The notes beneath the pieces were generated by a model. That model saw nothing but the letters and a program-made list of their open reading frames with translations, made no database searches and was not told the origin of the DNA. The translations under genes and the position numbers were made by a program. From Paenarthrobacter nitroguajacolicus (GTDB lineage: Bacteria; Actinomycetota; Actinomycetes; Actinomycetales; Micrococcaceae), in contig NZ_JAQPPK010000021.1 of the NCBI RefSeq assembly GCF_029952445.1, positions 26,749 to 90,748 on the forward strand: DNA of 64,000 nucleotides, written 5' to 3'. Shown in pieces: positions 25,230 to 34,218 of this stretch (its first letter is position 1; every line of letters begins with the position of its first letter).

Positions 25230-26248
25230 GCAGTCTCTTACCCCAAGCGGACACCGTATCGCCGCGGAACATCCTGTTTATCGGCGGGACCGGGGTCATC
25301 AGTGCGGCGGCGGCTGAACGCGTCGTCGCACTGGGCCACCGGCTGACCATCCTCAACAGGGGACGGTCGGCCGGTCGGCCGGTTCCCGACGGCGCGGAGG
25401 TGCTCCATGCGGACGTCAGGAACCCGTACGCCGTGCGCGAGGTCCTTCAGGGAAGGGAGTACGACGCCGTTGCGGACTTCATCTCGTTCACGCCGGATCA
25501 TGCTCGGGCCAGCTTGGATTTGTTCCGTGGCCGGACCGGTCAGTACGTTTTCATCAGTTCCGCTTCGGCGTACCAAAAGCCGCCCACCACGCTGCCTATC
25601 CGCGAGTCCACACCGCTGAAGAACCCGTTCTGGAAGTACTCGCAGGACAAGATCGCGTGCGAGGAATTACTGTTCGAGGCTTACCGTGATGTGGATTTCC
25701 CGCTGACCGTGGTGCGGCCTTCGCACACCTATGACCGGACCAAGATCGCCATGGTGGGCGGGTGGACGGACATCCACAGGATGCGCGCGGGCATGCCTGT
25801 GATGGTCCACGGCGACGGGACCTCTCTTTGGACGCTGACGCACAGCCGTGATTTCGCCAAGGCTTTTGTGGGGCTTCTGGGCCGGCCACAGGCGGTGGGC
25901 GAGAGCTACACCATAACCTCGGACGAGTTCCTGCCCTGGAACCAGATCTACCGCTTGTTCGCACGCGCAGCGGGAGTGGATGAACCGGAACTGTTCCATG
26001 TTTCCTCCGACACCATCGCCGCCCACAGCCCGGAGCTCGGCCCCAACCTGTTGGGCGACCGCTCGCACTCCGTGGTGTTCGACAACTCCAAGATCAAGGC
26101 GCTGGTTCCCGATTACCGGGCAACAATCCCGTTCGCGGATGGGGCCAGGGAAATTGTTGAGTGGCACGATCAGCACCCCGAATTGCAGGTGGTGGGCGAG
26201 GACTACATGGAGCTAAGCGACAGGCTCTTTGATTGGAGCCGGCGATAG
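25226..26248 (+). CDS. NAD-dependent epimerase/dehydratase-family protein
   Basis: Extended-SDR-like protein of 340 residues: Rossmann motif NILFIGGTGVISAAAAERV, YVFISSASAYQKP (about 112, the serine and tyrosine positions), but the usual YxxxK is YSQDK (about 137). It resembles the plastid RNA-binding CSP41/NDP-sugar epimerase-like group with an HSRDFAKAFVGLLGRP segment. GTG 25226 overlaps the upstream AKR stop. Probably acts on a sugar substrate shared with the AKRs (inference). Confidence 0.8.
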   Translation: MSSLLPQADTVSPRNILFIGGTGVISAAAAERVVALGHRLTILNRGRSAGRPVPDGAEVLHADVRNPYAVREVLQGREYDAVADFISFTPDHARASLDLFRGRTGQYVFISSASAYQKPPTTLPIRESTPLKNPFWKYSQDKIACEELLFEAYRDVDFPLTVVRPSHTYDRTKIAMVGGWTDIHRMRAGMPVMVHGDGTSLWTLTHSRDFAKAFVGLLGRPQAVGESYTITSDEFLPWNQIYRLFARAAGVDEPELFHVSSDTIAAHSPELGPNLLGDRSHSVVFDNSKIKALVPDYRATIPFADGAREIVEWHDQHPELQVVGEDYMELSDRLFDWSRR

Positions 26249-26307
26249 TTGTTGCCAAGCACCAAGCGGCCAGCGTAGAAACGTAGAAACCCGGAGGAGA
26301 GCAGCCC

Positions 26308-27138
26308 ATGGAACTTGCCCCACTTATCGAACTCAACGATCACCATAAGATCCCACAACTTGGCCTTGGCACGTGGCCGCTGAATGACGCCGAGGTCGCC
26401 GACGCCGTGGTGGAAGCTGTTTCTTGCGGCTACAGGCACATCGATACTGCCGTGAAGTATGGCAATGAAAAGGGCGTGGGCAATGGGATCCGGTCTTGCG
26501 GGGTGAACCGCGCAGAGCTGTTCATCACCACCAAGCTGGACGGTGCATTCCAGGGTTCCGGCAAGGCGGTGGACGGCCTGGAGGGCTCACTGGAGCGCTT
26601 GGGACTGGAATACGTGGACCTGCTCCTCATCCACTGGCCCCTCCCCCGCCGCGGCGAATTCGTTTCCACCTGGAAAACGTTTGAGGAGCTCCAGGCTTCG
26701 GGCAAAGTCCGCTCGATCGGAGTGTCCAATTTCAAACCGGCGCACTTGGACCAGTTGTTCCAGGAGACCAACGTAGTGCCGGCGGTGAACCAGATCCAGG
26801 TCAGTCCTTCGATTCCCCGCCCTGCCGCGCGGGCTTACAACGAACGGCATGGCATCATCACGGAGTCCTACAGCCCGTTGGGTGCCAGCAGTGACTTGTT
26901 GAACGCCCCGGTTTTGGCCTCCGTTGGCGATAAGTACGGAAAGACTCCGGGCCAGGTCGTACTCCGCTGGCACGTCCAGCAGGGGCTCGTCGCCATCCCC
27001 AAAACCGCCAATCCCCAGCGAATGAGGGAGAACCTGGACGTCTTCGACTTCGAACTGGACCAGGACGACCTCAGCAAACTGCAAACGCTCGACGCCGGAC
27101 CGGACGCGGGCGTCGACTCGGACGTTCAGGGGCACTGA
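26308..27138 (+). CDS. aldo/keto reductase (third in operon)
   Basis: AKR of 276 residues, similar in type to the one at 23408: IPQLGLGTWPLND, GYRHIDTAVKYGNEKGVG, VDLLLIHWPLPRRG, GVSNFKPAHLDQLF and AIPKTANPQRMRENL. GGAGGAGAG lies upstream of the ATG. One base separates its stop from the lactonase start. It diverges clearly from its paralogue, so the duplication is old. Confidence 0.9.
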   Translation: MELAPLIELNDHHKIPQLGLGTWPLNDAEVADAVVEAVSCGYRHIDTAVKYGNEKGVGNGIRSCGVNRAELFITTKLDGAFQGSGKAVDGLEGSLERLGLEYVDLLLIHWPLPRRGEFVSTWKTFEELQASGKVRSIGVSNFKPAHLDQLFQETNVVPAVNQIQVSPSIPRPAARAYNERHGIITESYSPLGASSDLLNAPVLASVGDKYGKTPGQVVLRWHVQQGLVAIPKTANPQRMRENLDVFDFELDQDDLSKLQTLDAGPDAGVDSDVQGH

Positions 27139-27139
27139 C

Positions 27140-28180
27140 ATGGAACATGAAACGCTGATCTGGGCCGGTTCCTACACGGCAGACAGGAACGGTCACGGCA
27201 AGGGCATCACCGCGCTCTCGGCAGACGGAGAGGGGCAACTGACATCCGTCGGCCTGGCCATTGCCGCCAACTCGCCGTCGTTCCTTGCACTGCACCCGAC
27301 GTTGCCGGTGGTGTACGCCGTCGCCGAGGAAGGCAAGACCGTACGCGCTTATCGCCGGACGGGCGAGGCCAAACTCGAGGCCTTCGGCGAACCCTGGCCT
27401 GCCGGCGAGGCAACCTGTCACGTCGCCGCCGATCCGCAGGGCCGCTTCATCGTGGCCACGTGTTGGGGCGACGGCCAGGTTATTCTGTACGGTCTGGACG
27501 ACGACGGCGCCATCACCTCGCGCGCCAGTGCGGCAGCCGCCGTCGACCCCCACACTGCGACGTCCCCTGACGGGGAGCGGCCCAGCCGGGCGCATTCAAG
27601 CCTGATGCTTCCTGACGGCAGGGTGATGACCACGGATCTCGGACACGACCTGGTCCGCGTATGGCAGTACGTACCTGGCGAGGGGCTGCAGCCGGACCAC
27701 CAGGTCATCCTGCCCATGGGCTCAGGGCCGCGGCACATGGCACGACACCATAGCGGCACGGTCTTCGTGGACACGGAGTACTCGGTGGAAGTAGCCACCA
27801 TAAGGATGGAACCAGATGGTACGTACGAGCTGAAGTCCGTGGTTCCAGCGAGCGCCACCGGAGCCAAGGACGGAGACGCCGGCGCTGAGATCGCGTTGTC
27901 GCCTGATGGCCGCTTCGCCTATGTGGGCGTACGTGGGACCAACCGGATCTGCGTGCTGCAGGTTTCGGGCGATGGCACTGGGGTTGAGCCCACCGGCGAG
28001 GTTCCCTGCGGCGGTGACTGGCCACGCCACCACTTGGTCCGCGAGGGCTGGCTGTACGTCGCCAACGAAGGCTCGGACGACGTCGTAAGCTTCAGGCTGG
28101 ACCGGGAAACGGGGCTTCCGGACGGTCCTGTAGCCCGCGTTGAAACAGGCTCACCCAGCATGTTGCTTCCGGCCGGTTAA
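27140..28180 (+). CDS. lactonase family protein (6-phosphogluconolactonase/Pgl-like beta-propeller)
   Basis: Seven-bladed beta-propeller lactonase of 346 residues. Repeated blade motifs are visible: FLALHPTLPVVYAVAEEG (about 48), VAADPQGRFIVATCWGDG, SGPRHMARHHSGTVFVDTE, IALSPDGRFAYVGVRGTNRI and PRHHLVREGWLYVANEGSDDV. It would hydrolyse a sugar lactone. As the last gene of the AKR/epimerase operon it suggests an oxidative sugar route producing a lactone that is opened here (inference). Confidence 0.85.
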   Translation: MEHETLIWAGSYTADRNGHGKGITALSADGEGQLTSVGLAIAANSPSFLALHPTLPVVYAVAEEGKTVRAYRRTGEAKLEAFGEPWPAGEATCHVAADPQGRFIVATCWGDGQVILYGLDDDGAITSRASAAAAVDPHTATSPDGERPSRAHSSLMLPDGRVMTTDLGHDLVRVWQYVPGEGLQPDHQVILPMGSGPRHMARHHSGTVFVDTEYSVEVATIRMEPDGTYELKSVVPASATGAKDGDAGAEIALSPDGRFAYVGVRGTNRICVLQVSGDGTGVEPTGEVPCGGDWPRHHLVREGWLYVANEGSDDVVSFRLDRETGLPDGPVARVETGSPSMLLPAG

Positions 28181-28184
28181 CTGA

Positions 28185-28247
28185 CGCCGAGATGGCACTT
28201 AATGACAATCATCCGCTCAGAAATTGTCATTATTTGCCATCTCGGCG
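28185..28247. terminator. palindrome between convergent genes
   Basis: CGCCGAGATGGCA (28185-28197) pairs with TGCCATCTCGGCG (28235-28247), and TAATGACAAT (28200-28209) with 28223-28232, interrupted by a 2-nt bulge. It lies 4 bp after the lactonase stop and 6 bp before the stop of the opposite small gene. Confidence 0.7.
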
Positions 28248-28253
28248 AGCTTT

Positions 28254-28484
28254 TCAGGCGGCCCAGACCTCGACGTCGTCCGTGCCGCAAATGAGTTTGC
28301 GGCCGGTCGGTTCAAGGATTACCCAGAGCAGTTCCTGGTGCTTGGAGACATCGTCCACGCGGCCCTTGCCGGCGCCCCACGCGACGTCGTAAATCCACAC
28401 AGGATCGCCGGTGCTGAGTTCGGCCCAGGCGCTGGCGGGAACGTGGCGGTAGTCGGCAGGCCTGTTCAGGATGGAGTTGGTCAT
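28254..28484 (-). CDS. conserved-looking small hypothetical protein, 76 aa
   Basis: Product MTNSILNRPADYRHVPASAW... with two Trp-rich strands (DPVWIYDVAWGAGKGRVDDV and LLWVILEPTGRKLICGTDDVEVW). It could fold as a small SH3-like beta barrel. The start ATG overlaps the upstream gene's stop (ATGA). Unknown function. Coding bias (C/G third positions) and the coupled overlap support it being real. Confidence 0.6.
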   Translation of the reverse strand: MTNSILNRPADYRHVPASAWAELSTGDPVWIYDVAWGAGKGRVDDVSKHQELLWVILEPTGRKLICGTDDVEVWAA

Positions 28485-28678
28485 GCCGAAACTTCAGCGG
28501 AAGTCCGCCGCCTCCAGAGAGTCGGGACTCCGTCGTAGGCCGGAAGAACGTGACCCTCAGCGAAAACCTGGACGGCGTCCGGTTGGGACTCCGGGCTCCA
28601 CAGACCCGACGCCGGGCAGTGGGAACCGGTGGGCATAACGCGGGTGGCTCGTTCGCGCAGGAGGGCGATGCTCTTCAT
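28481..28678 (-). CDS. small hypothetical protein, 65 aa
   Basis: Begins MKSIALLRERATRVMPTGSH and contains SGLWSPESQPDAVQVFAEG and LPAYDGVPTLWRRR. It has no signal peptide or membrane segment. AAGGATGAG lies before the ATG. It is coupled to the 76-residue gene downstream, so the two form a small operon. No family recognised. Confidence 0.55.
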   Translation of the reverse strand: MKSIALLRERATRVMPTGSHCPASGLWSPESQPDAVQVFAEGHVLPAYDGVPTLWRRRTSAEVSA

Positions 28679-28822
28679 CTTTGAAACTCATCCTTGGGGT
28701 ATTCGGGAACTTTGTGAAGCAGATCTCTTCAACCCTATGTAAGCCGCGCGAGCTTCGTTATGGACAGTTGCACAGCGTTTTCACTTTGACACATGCAAGG
28801 GCACAGCGATGGAAGTCCAGCC

Positions 28823-29137
28823 CTAAAAGTCCCTGTCCAGCGCGCCCGGCTCCGTGACCGGGGCCAGGGAGCAGGCCGCGCCGGTAAGCGAGGTGACGGC
28901 GGCGGTCGGGGTCCAGACCATGCTTGCCGCCGCCCCGGCTGTACGGACTCCGGATCCTCCGCTGGCGGCACTGCCCAACACCACCGTGACCACACTTCGT
29001 GGCACCCCAGCCACTGTCTCCGCACTGGCTGTCATGGTTGCGTTGAAGACCACGGTCTTCCGGCTCTTGGCGAAGTTCTGCTTCAGGTTCACTGAGCCCA
29101 GGTTCACGCTGCTCCCGGTCCGCTGGATGTCCAGCAC
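28823..29137 (-). CDS. uncertain ORF, possible gene remnant
   Basis: A 104-codon frame starting GTG 29137. The first 40 codons have strong C/G third-position bias (VLDIQRTGSSVNLG..., KSRKTVVFNATMT), as in real genes here. The second half is low-complexity Ala/Thr/Val with weaker bias. No good ribosome site and no family recognised; an in-frame TAG lies just upstream. It may be the remnant of a larger secreted or surface protein. The 29138-29246 stretch holds only a 9-bp inverted repeat (CAAGAAAGT 29185 / ACTTTCTTG 29215). Confidence 0.3.
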   Translation of the reverse strand: MLDIQRTGSSVNLGSVNLKQNFAKSRKTVVFNATMTASAETVAGVPRSVVTVVLGSAASGGSGVRTAGAAASMVWTPTAAVTSLTGAACSLAPVTEPGALDRDF

Positions 29138-29246
29138 ATCCTGGGAGTTGAGTTCAGGCTACCTGAGCTAAGGCGATCTATCTACAAGAAAGTCATGCAA
29201 TTAACAACTTTGTCACTTTCTTGTCACGAAGCAGGATATTCCTGCA

Positions 29247-30269
29247 CTACTGATACCGAAGGCTTAGCAACAGGCCCTTCAGCTGGGCATACTGCGTGCT
29301 GCCCATCCAAGCCTTGGCTGCTTCCGGGGTGGCGAAGATCGGCTGTTTTTCGTAATCGAACACCACGTAGGCGTTCATGACTCCGTTGGGCATCCTGATC
29401 TGGTTGGTTCCCGAGGTCGTCTCCCCGGACTTCAGCTCCGAGGCAAGGCGAACGTCCATGAAGTAGTACGCGTCACCCAGGACTTTGGCACTGCCCGCGG
29501 GCGCTTCGTAGGGAACATACCTGGACTGGTCGGCCGCGAAACCAAACTCCACGGGGTTGCCGGAGATATCGGTAAGCCCTGGGACCACAGCCCGGTCGTG
29601 GACAGTCCGGGTTACCTCTCCCGCGGTGCCGTCTCCGTAGAAACCGCTGTTCACCACAGCCACCTTGGTGCCCGTAGCGTCCAGGATGGTGGCTCCTTGG
29701 GACGCAGCCTTCGTTTCCTCGGACAGATAGGGTCCCTGCTCCGTGAAAGCCGTCCAACCAACCGGAAGAGTGAAGGAGAGGTGCCCGTCGGGGAAGGTGA
29801 ACTTTTGTGGGTTCGCCACGGGCGGCTGTGTTGGAGCCGTTGTCGGTGCAACCGCCGGAGCTGTGGGAGCCTCGGACGGAGTGCTGACAGGCACCGTAGG
29901 TTCCGGGGTGGCCGACGGCGTTGCAGAGGGCGTCGCGGTAGGCGTCGGAGTCGCCGATGCGCTCGGTGTCGGAGTCGCTTCCGTGGTGGCGACCGTCACC
30001 GCCGGTGCGGGAGCAGCCGTCAGCGGTCCGAAATTGGCCGCAACAAGTACGCCCGCCGTGACCGCCGCAGCACCGAGCAACAGTCCGCCCGCGATCCGGG
30101 CCTTGCGGCGCCGGCGATCCTCCAGCGACACAACGCCAGCAGCTGGGTTGTTGTCGCTGAACACCCGCGGTCCGGTGAGCATGCGCGCCAGCGCTTCTTC
30201 GGAATTGATCTCCGCTGACTCGTTCGCCAGCGGGTCAATGGCTGAAATTTGGTTCTTGATCGGATCCAT
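29247..30269 (-). CDS. membrane-anchored protein encoded with ECF sigma factor
   Basis: Protein of 340 residues with a short cytosolic N-terminus (about 1-60, LEDRRRRKARIAG at the membrane edge), one transmembrane helix (about 62-84, GGLLLGAAAVTAGVLVAANF), a Pro/Thr/Ala/Ser-rich linker (about 90-170) and a C-terminal extracytoplasmic domain (FPDGHLSFTLPVGWTAF ... WMGSTQYAQLKGLLLSLRY). I chose ATG 30269, five bases after the sigma-factor stop. The pairing and topology suggest an anti-sigma or sensor partner, though the N-terminus is short for a classical anti-sigma domain. Confidence 0.65.
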   Translation of the reverse strand: MDPIKNQISAIDPLANESAEINSEEALARMLTGPRVFSDNNPAAGVVSLEDRRRRKARIAGGLLLGAAAVTAGVLVAANFGPLTAAPAPAVTVATTEATPTPSASATPTPTATPSATPSATPEPTVPVSTPSEAPTAPAVAPTTAPTQPPVANPQKFTFPDGHLSFTLPVGWTAFTEQGPYLSEETKAASQGATILDATGTKVAVVNSGFYGDGTAGEVTRTVHDRAVVPGLTDISGNPVEFGFAADQSRYVPYEAPAGSAKVLGDAYYFMDVRLASELKSGETTSGTNQIRMPNGVMNAYVVFDYEKQPIFATPEAAKAWMGSTQYAQLKGLLLSLRYQ

Positions 30270-30274
30270 TGTCT

Positions 30275-30784
30275 TCAGACCCCCATCTTCTGTGTTGTCG
30301 ATTCGGCCCCGGCAGGCATCAGTTTCCGGAAGGCAGTCCGTGCCCGGTGGAGGCGGACTTTTGCCGCGGATTCGCTGCATTGCAGCACTCCCGCGATGTC
30401 GGTAGTGCCCAAGCCGTCCCAATAGGCCAGCTGCAGAATGTCGCGGTCCTGCGCCCGAAGGCGATCCATGGCATCCTGTACCGCGGCGTTTTCGGAGGTA
30501 TCGCCGAAGCGTTCCACCGCCGTCGTGCGGAGCTTTTCCTGCAGTGCCTGCTGCCGGTCGCGGCTACGGTAGGCATTGCCCACCAAATTGCGCGCAACTG
30601 TCAACAAATAGGCGAGCTCCGGACGGGCATCGTCGGACCACTTTTGCCAGACGACCCGGAAGACGTCCGCCGCAATTTCCTCGGCCATCTCCGCTGATTC
30701 CACGCGTCGGCGGACAAATTTGAATACGGATGGATAGCTGTCTTTGTGAATGGCGATGAACGCCAATTCGCGCTCGGAAAGCAC
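30275..30784 (-). CDS. ECF-type RNA polymerase sigma factor
   Basis: Sigma-70 family protein of 169 residues with region 2 (FKFVRRRVESAEMAEEIAADVFRVVWQKW) and region 4 HTH (LQLAYWDGLGTTDIAGVLQCSESAAKVRLHRAR). Size and domain pair are those of extracytoplasmic-function sigma factors. GTG 30784 has AGGGGG upstream. Followed directly by the membrane-anchored protein, its likely regulator. Confidence 0.88.
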   Translation of the reverse strand: MLSERELAFIAIHKDSYPSVFKFVRRRVESAEMAEEIAADVFRVVWQKWSDDARPELAYLLTVARNLVGNAYRSRDRQQALQEKLRTTAVERFGDTSENAAVQDAMDRLRAQDRDILQLAYWDGLGTTDIAGVLQCSESAAKVRLHRARTAFRKLMPAGAESTTQKMGV

Positions 30785-30889
30785 GATTTTCCCCCTGAAA
30801 CTTAGAACCCGGACCTGCAGGATACTTGTATAGTTTCCGGCTCGGGCCCACTGGTTACAGTAAGTGGGAAATATTTTGCGTTGGCCCGC

Positions 30890-31936
30890 CTAGGCCGCGT
30901 GGCGTGCGACGCGTCCGCGCCAGACAGACCCGGACCACACGGTCACAAACAGGGCCACCAGGATCAAGCCGGCGTCGCCCAGGTCGACTTCGCCCAGCCA
31001 CGTTGTCAGCGGATCGTGCAGCCCAAAAGCGGCGTTGGAGAAGCCACCCAGCGTGATCAAAGAGATGAAGAGCGCCGAAACAGCCGAGATCCCGGTGATC
31101 ACGGCGTTAAAACCCAGCTTCCGCCGGGGATTGTGAATGGCGGACTTGTACATCTTCATCATGGCAACCCCATTGATCGAGTCGCACAGGGTCATTGCCG
31201 CGGTGAAGGCCAGCGGGAGCGCCATCAGGGCGAGGGGCGAAACTCCGGCGAGTGACGCCGTCGTGGTGATGAGCAGCAGCCCGATGGTGGTGGCGGTATC
31301 GAATCCCAGCCCGAAGAGGAAGCCGATCACGTAGATGTTCCGTGGCCGCTCCACCTTTGACAGCGGCTTGGCCAGCAACCGGGCAACAAAGCCCTTGGCT
31401 TCAAGGTCTTCGGGCCGCAGCTCACCGCCGCCCTGCACCTTCCGGTACACCTGCATGGCGCGGATGAACGCGGAGCCATTGAACAGGCCCATCGCCAGCA
31501 GGAACAGCCCGGACACGCCGCCGCCGATCAGGCCGAGGACCGTGTTGCCGGTGGTTCCCTCCTCCATGAACTGCCCGATCAGCGTAGCCCCGGCCACCAC
31601 CAGGAGCCCCGCAAGAATTACCACCGAGCTGTGCCCCAGGCTGAATGCGAACCCGACGCTCACCGGGTCCTTTCGCTGGGCAACGAACTTGCGCGTGGAG
31701 TTGTCGATCGCTGCGATGTGGTCCCAGTCGTAGCTGTGCTTGATGCCCGCCACGTACGCGGTGACCACCAGCCCGAGCGCCAGCGGCTGGGCACCACCGG
31801 CGCTTCCGGCAAGCAAAAGTGCGACGCCGGCAACATGCAAAGCGGCGACGGCACCGAAAGTGAACAGCAGGCGCGTCCGGAAGGACAGTGCGTCCCGCTC
31901 GCGGTACATGGCGGCGAACTCCGTCAGCGCAGTCAT
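30890..31936 (-). CDS. nickel/cobalt transporter (NiCoT family)
   Basis: High-affinity Ni2+/Co2+ permease of the HoxN/HupN/NixA family, 348 residues with about eight helices. The metal-selectivity motif in helix II reads AGIKHSYDWDHIAAIDN (H-x4-DH), followed by FSLGHSSVV and LFGLGFDTATTIGLL. It is last in the urease operon with its ATG sharing a base with the ureD stop (TGATG), so it supplies nickel for urease. Confidence 0.93.
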   Translation of the reverse strand: MTALTEFAAMYRERDALSFRTRLLFTFGAVAALHVAGVALLLAGSAGGAQPLALGLVVTAYVAGIKHSYDWDHIAAIDNSTRKFVAQRKDPVSVGFAFSLGHSSVVILAGLLVVAGATLIGQFMEEGTTGNTVLGLIGGGVSGLFLLAMGLFNGSAFIRAMQVYRKVQGGGELRPEDLEAKGFVARLLAKPLSKVERPRNIYVIGFLFGLGFDTATTIGLLLITTTASLAGVSPLALMALPLAFTAAMTLCDSINGVAMMKMYKSAIHNPRRKLGFNAVITGISAVSALFISLITLGGFSNAAFGLHDPLTTWLGEVDLGDAGLILVALFVTVWSGSVWRGRVARHAA

Positions 31937-32880
31937 CAGTATTTCCTCAGGTTCAGGGGCTCCTGCCCGTACCAGCGTTCGCGCAGGAAGCTGGTGCAGG
32001 CGCCGAGCAGCGTGTTGAGTTCCTCGGTGCTGTTCGACAACGATCGCAGCACAAGCCCGGTAGTTCCTGCAATAGTCGCGGTCAAGGAAACTCCGGTGTA
32101 GGCCCCAAATCCGCGGGTCACCTCATGCAACTGGTCGGCCAGCCCTTGCTCCACGCGCGGATCCACCACCACCAGAGAGCCCAAATGGCTGGACCCCTCC
32201 ATGAACCCCAGGCCTGTCACATCGTTGACGGGAGGACGGATCAGGAGATTATCGAGCGCCAGCAGCTTCGCACTGTTTCCGTCCTCGATCCAGATTTCGT
32301 TCCGCAATCTCACTTCTTCGTACTTGAACTCCCCGCCGTCCGGCGACCACCCTGGCGTGATGACTTCAGCCATGACAAAGCTCGACGTCGGGTGGAGACT
32401 TATCCGCGAATTCTGCCGATAACTGGCCTCCCGATAAGCAATCAATTGGTCGGGCAGCAACTCCAGCCTGGAGCCCTCCCCCAACCTCACACTCATTCGC
32501 TGCTCAGCAAACGACCCCGGCGTCCGGTACACCTTGGTAGCCGACTGCGTAGTCAACAACAGCTCAGCCCCCGCCTCAACCTCCACGTCAATGAGGAACA
32601 AGTCCGCCCCCAAATACGCCCCGCCAGGATTGACCATGACATAACAAACCTGCCCGCTCTGATCCAAGTAATGCGGCCGCAAAACCCGCAGAGCCCCCTC
32701 ATGAAACTGCCGCGAAGCAACAGACCGCCCTCCACGCTCGGCGATGCGCAGCCGGAGTTCGCCCCTGGGCGACTGGACCGCCGAGGCGGCTGAGCCGGAT
32801 TTTTGGGCCGCGGCGTGGCGGGCATCGCGAAGCGGGCACGGCCCAAAATCCGGCGAAGCCGCCGTCGCAACCAGACTCAC
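31936..32880 (-). CDS. ureD: urease accessory protein UreD
   Basis: Scaffold protein that binds apo-urease during nickel insertion with UreF and UreG; 314 residues. Family segments include [51 protein letters not shown] and [22 protein letters not shown] 32880 overlaps the ureG stop (GTGA). Residues about 8-32 ([19 protein letters not shown]) precede the usual start of the family and are encoded by a palindromic repeat element (32785-32863). They are therefore an insertion-derived extension, or translation really begins further downstream. Confidence 0.9.
   Translation of the reverse strand: MSLVATAASPDFGPCPLRDARHAAAQKSGSAASAVQSPRGELRLRIAERGGRSVASRQFHEGALRVLRPHYLDQSGQVCYVMVNPGGAYLGADLFLIDVEVEAGAELLLTTQSATKVYRTPGSFAEQRMSVRLGEGSRLELLPDQLIAYREASYRQNSRISLHPTSSFVMAEVITPGWSPDGGEFKYEEVRLRNEIWIEDGNSAKLLALDNLLIRPPVNDVTGLGFMEGSSHLGSLVVVDPRVEQGLADQLHEVTRGFGAYTGVSLTATIAGTTGLVLRSLSNSTEELNTLLGACTSFLRERWYGQEPLNLRKY
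32785..32863. repeat. constant-loop palindromic element, copy 1 (inside ureD)
   Basis: Left arm GGCGGCT..GCCGGATTTT(T)GGGCCG (32785-32810) pairs with 32839-32863. The 28-nt loop (32811-32838, beginning CGGCGTGGCGGGCATCGCG) is identical to that of copy 2 at 34219. It lies in frame within the 5' part of ureD. The loop and the adjoining GGCC pairs are shared; the outer stems differ between copies but each pairs with itself. Confidence 0.85.
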
Positions 32881-33494
32881 GAGGCCAAGTCGAGCATCAG
32901 GACATCCCGCCGGATCCAGTTGAGGACGTCTTCCAACCCCTCGTCCGTCTTGAGGTTGGTAAAGCAGAACGGCTTATCACCGCGGAATTCCTTGGAGTCC
33001 CGCTCCATGATGGACAGGTCGGCTCCGACATGCGGGGCGAGGTCGGTCTTGTTGATGATGAAGAGGTCGGACTTGATCATGCCTTGGCCGGCTTTGCGGG
33101 GGATCTTCTCGCCTTGGGCGACGTCGATGATGTAAATGGAGAAATCCACCAGTTCGGGGCTGAACGTGGCTGAGAGGTTGTCGCCGCCGGATTCGACGAA
33201 GATCACTTGCAGGTCCGGGTGGCGTTGCTTGAGTTCTTCAATGGCCGCGGTGTTCATAGACGTGTCTTCGCGGATGGCGGTGTGCGGGCAGCCGCCGGTT
33301 TCGACGCCGATGATCCGGTCCTCGGGCAGGATTCCGTTGGCTGCGAGGATTTTTGCGTCTTCGATGGTGTAGATGTCGTTGGTGACGGCGGCCATGGAGA
33401 TGTCGCCGCTCATGTGTCGGGTGATCCGCTCCACGAGCTGGGTCTTTCCAGCTCCTACGGGTCCACCGATGCCGATTTTGATGGGTTCAGTCAT
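32877..33494 (-). CDS. ureG: urease accessory GTPase UreG
   Basis: SIMIBI-class GTPase that drives nickel delivery to urease; 205 residues, the normal length. P-loop [15 protein letters not shown] (about 8-22), the metal-binding CPH in [13 protein letters not shown] (about 68), ESGGDNLS (switch II) and [12 protein letters not shown] are all present. GAGGAC precedes ATG 33494, 13 nt after the ureF stop. Coupled to ureD by a 4-nt overlap. Confidence 0.97.
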   Translation of the reverse strand: MTEPIKIGIGGPVGAGKTQLVERITRHMSGDISMAAVTNDIYTIEDAKILAANGILPEDRIIGVETGGCPHTAIREDTSMNTAAIEELKQRHPDLQVIFVESGGDNLSATFSPELVDFSIYIIDVAQGEKIPRKAGQGMIKSDLFIINKTDLAPHVGADLSIMERDSKEFRGDKPFCFTNLKTDEGLEDVLNWIRRDVLMLDLAS

Positions 33495-33507
33495 GTGTCC
33501 TCCTGAG

Positions 33508-34179
33508 TTAGCTCATGAACATTCGGGCGCGTTGCCGTTCGTGCCGCATTTGTGAAATTTCCAGTCCGGGACTGACCGCCCCGAAGTCTTCCCAGCACAG
33601 CCGTGCTACATCCTGGACGGCGGCAGCAACGGCGTCGTGCGCCTGGCGAAGTACCCGCTGCCCTGCGTTCTGCCCCAGCGGGATGGCGCGTACGGCGTTC
33701 TGCGTCAGCGAAGTAACGGTCGCGAAGAGATAAGCGGACAGGGCAGCCTCAAAGGGAACCCCCAAGGACCGCGCAATGACACCAAAAGCCAAGGGCTGAT
33801 GCCCCTGCGCACTCCCCTCCCGTACCAGCTCCCGATAAGCATCCAACTCCCCCGACGGAAACACTTCCCCGCCGATCTCGAGCAAACGCCCACCCATCTT
33901 CAAAGAGGCCTCCCGAACCTCCCGAGCCAACAACTGCGAAGAAAGAACAGAATCCAACAAACCCACATCCGCCCCCTCATAAAGAAAGCGGATAGCAAGT
34001 CCATCCGAGTAAGTCAGCTGCTGCCCCAAAAAAGCGGAAAGCCAAACCCCAAACGACCCCTCATCCCCAACAAGCCCACGCTCGATATAGCCCTCAAACC
34101 CCAAAGAATGAGCAAACGCCCCCGTAGGCAAAGCCGAGTCGGTCAACTGCTGAAGAGCCAGCTGATACGTCGCACTCAC
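33508..34179 (-). CDS. ureF: urease accessory protein UreF
   Basis: Helical GTPase-activating-like partner of UreG, 223 residues from GTG 34179. [26 protein letters not shown] is the diagnostic N-terminal stretch. Longer in-frame starts read into the palindromic repeat and are rejected. Its codon use is odd: about 34.1-33.8 kb is rich in GGG, TTT, CTT and GTT, whereas neighbouring genes prefer C-ending codons. It lies between ureE (141-bp gap holding repeat copy 2) and ureG. Confidence 0.93.
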   Translation of the reverse strand: MSATYQLALQQLTDSALPTGAFAHSLGFEGYIERGLVGDEGSFGVWLSAFLGQQLTYSDGLAIRFLYEGADVGLLDSVLSSQLLAREVREASLKMGGRLLEIGGEVFPSGELDAYRELVREGSAQGHQPLAFGVIARSLGVPFEAALSAYLFATVTSLTQNAVRAIPLGQNAGQRVLRQAHDAVAAAVQDVARLCWEDFGAVSPGLEISQMRHERQRARMFMS

Positions 34180-34218
34180 GTGCCACCGCCGGAGGTGCGG
34201 ACTGCGGGCTGGAGCGGA

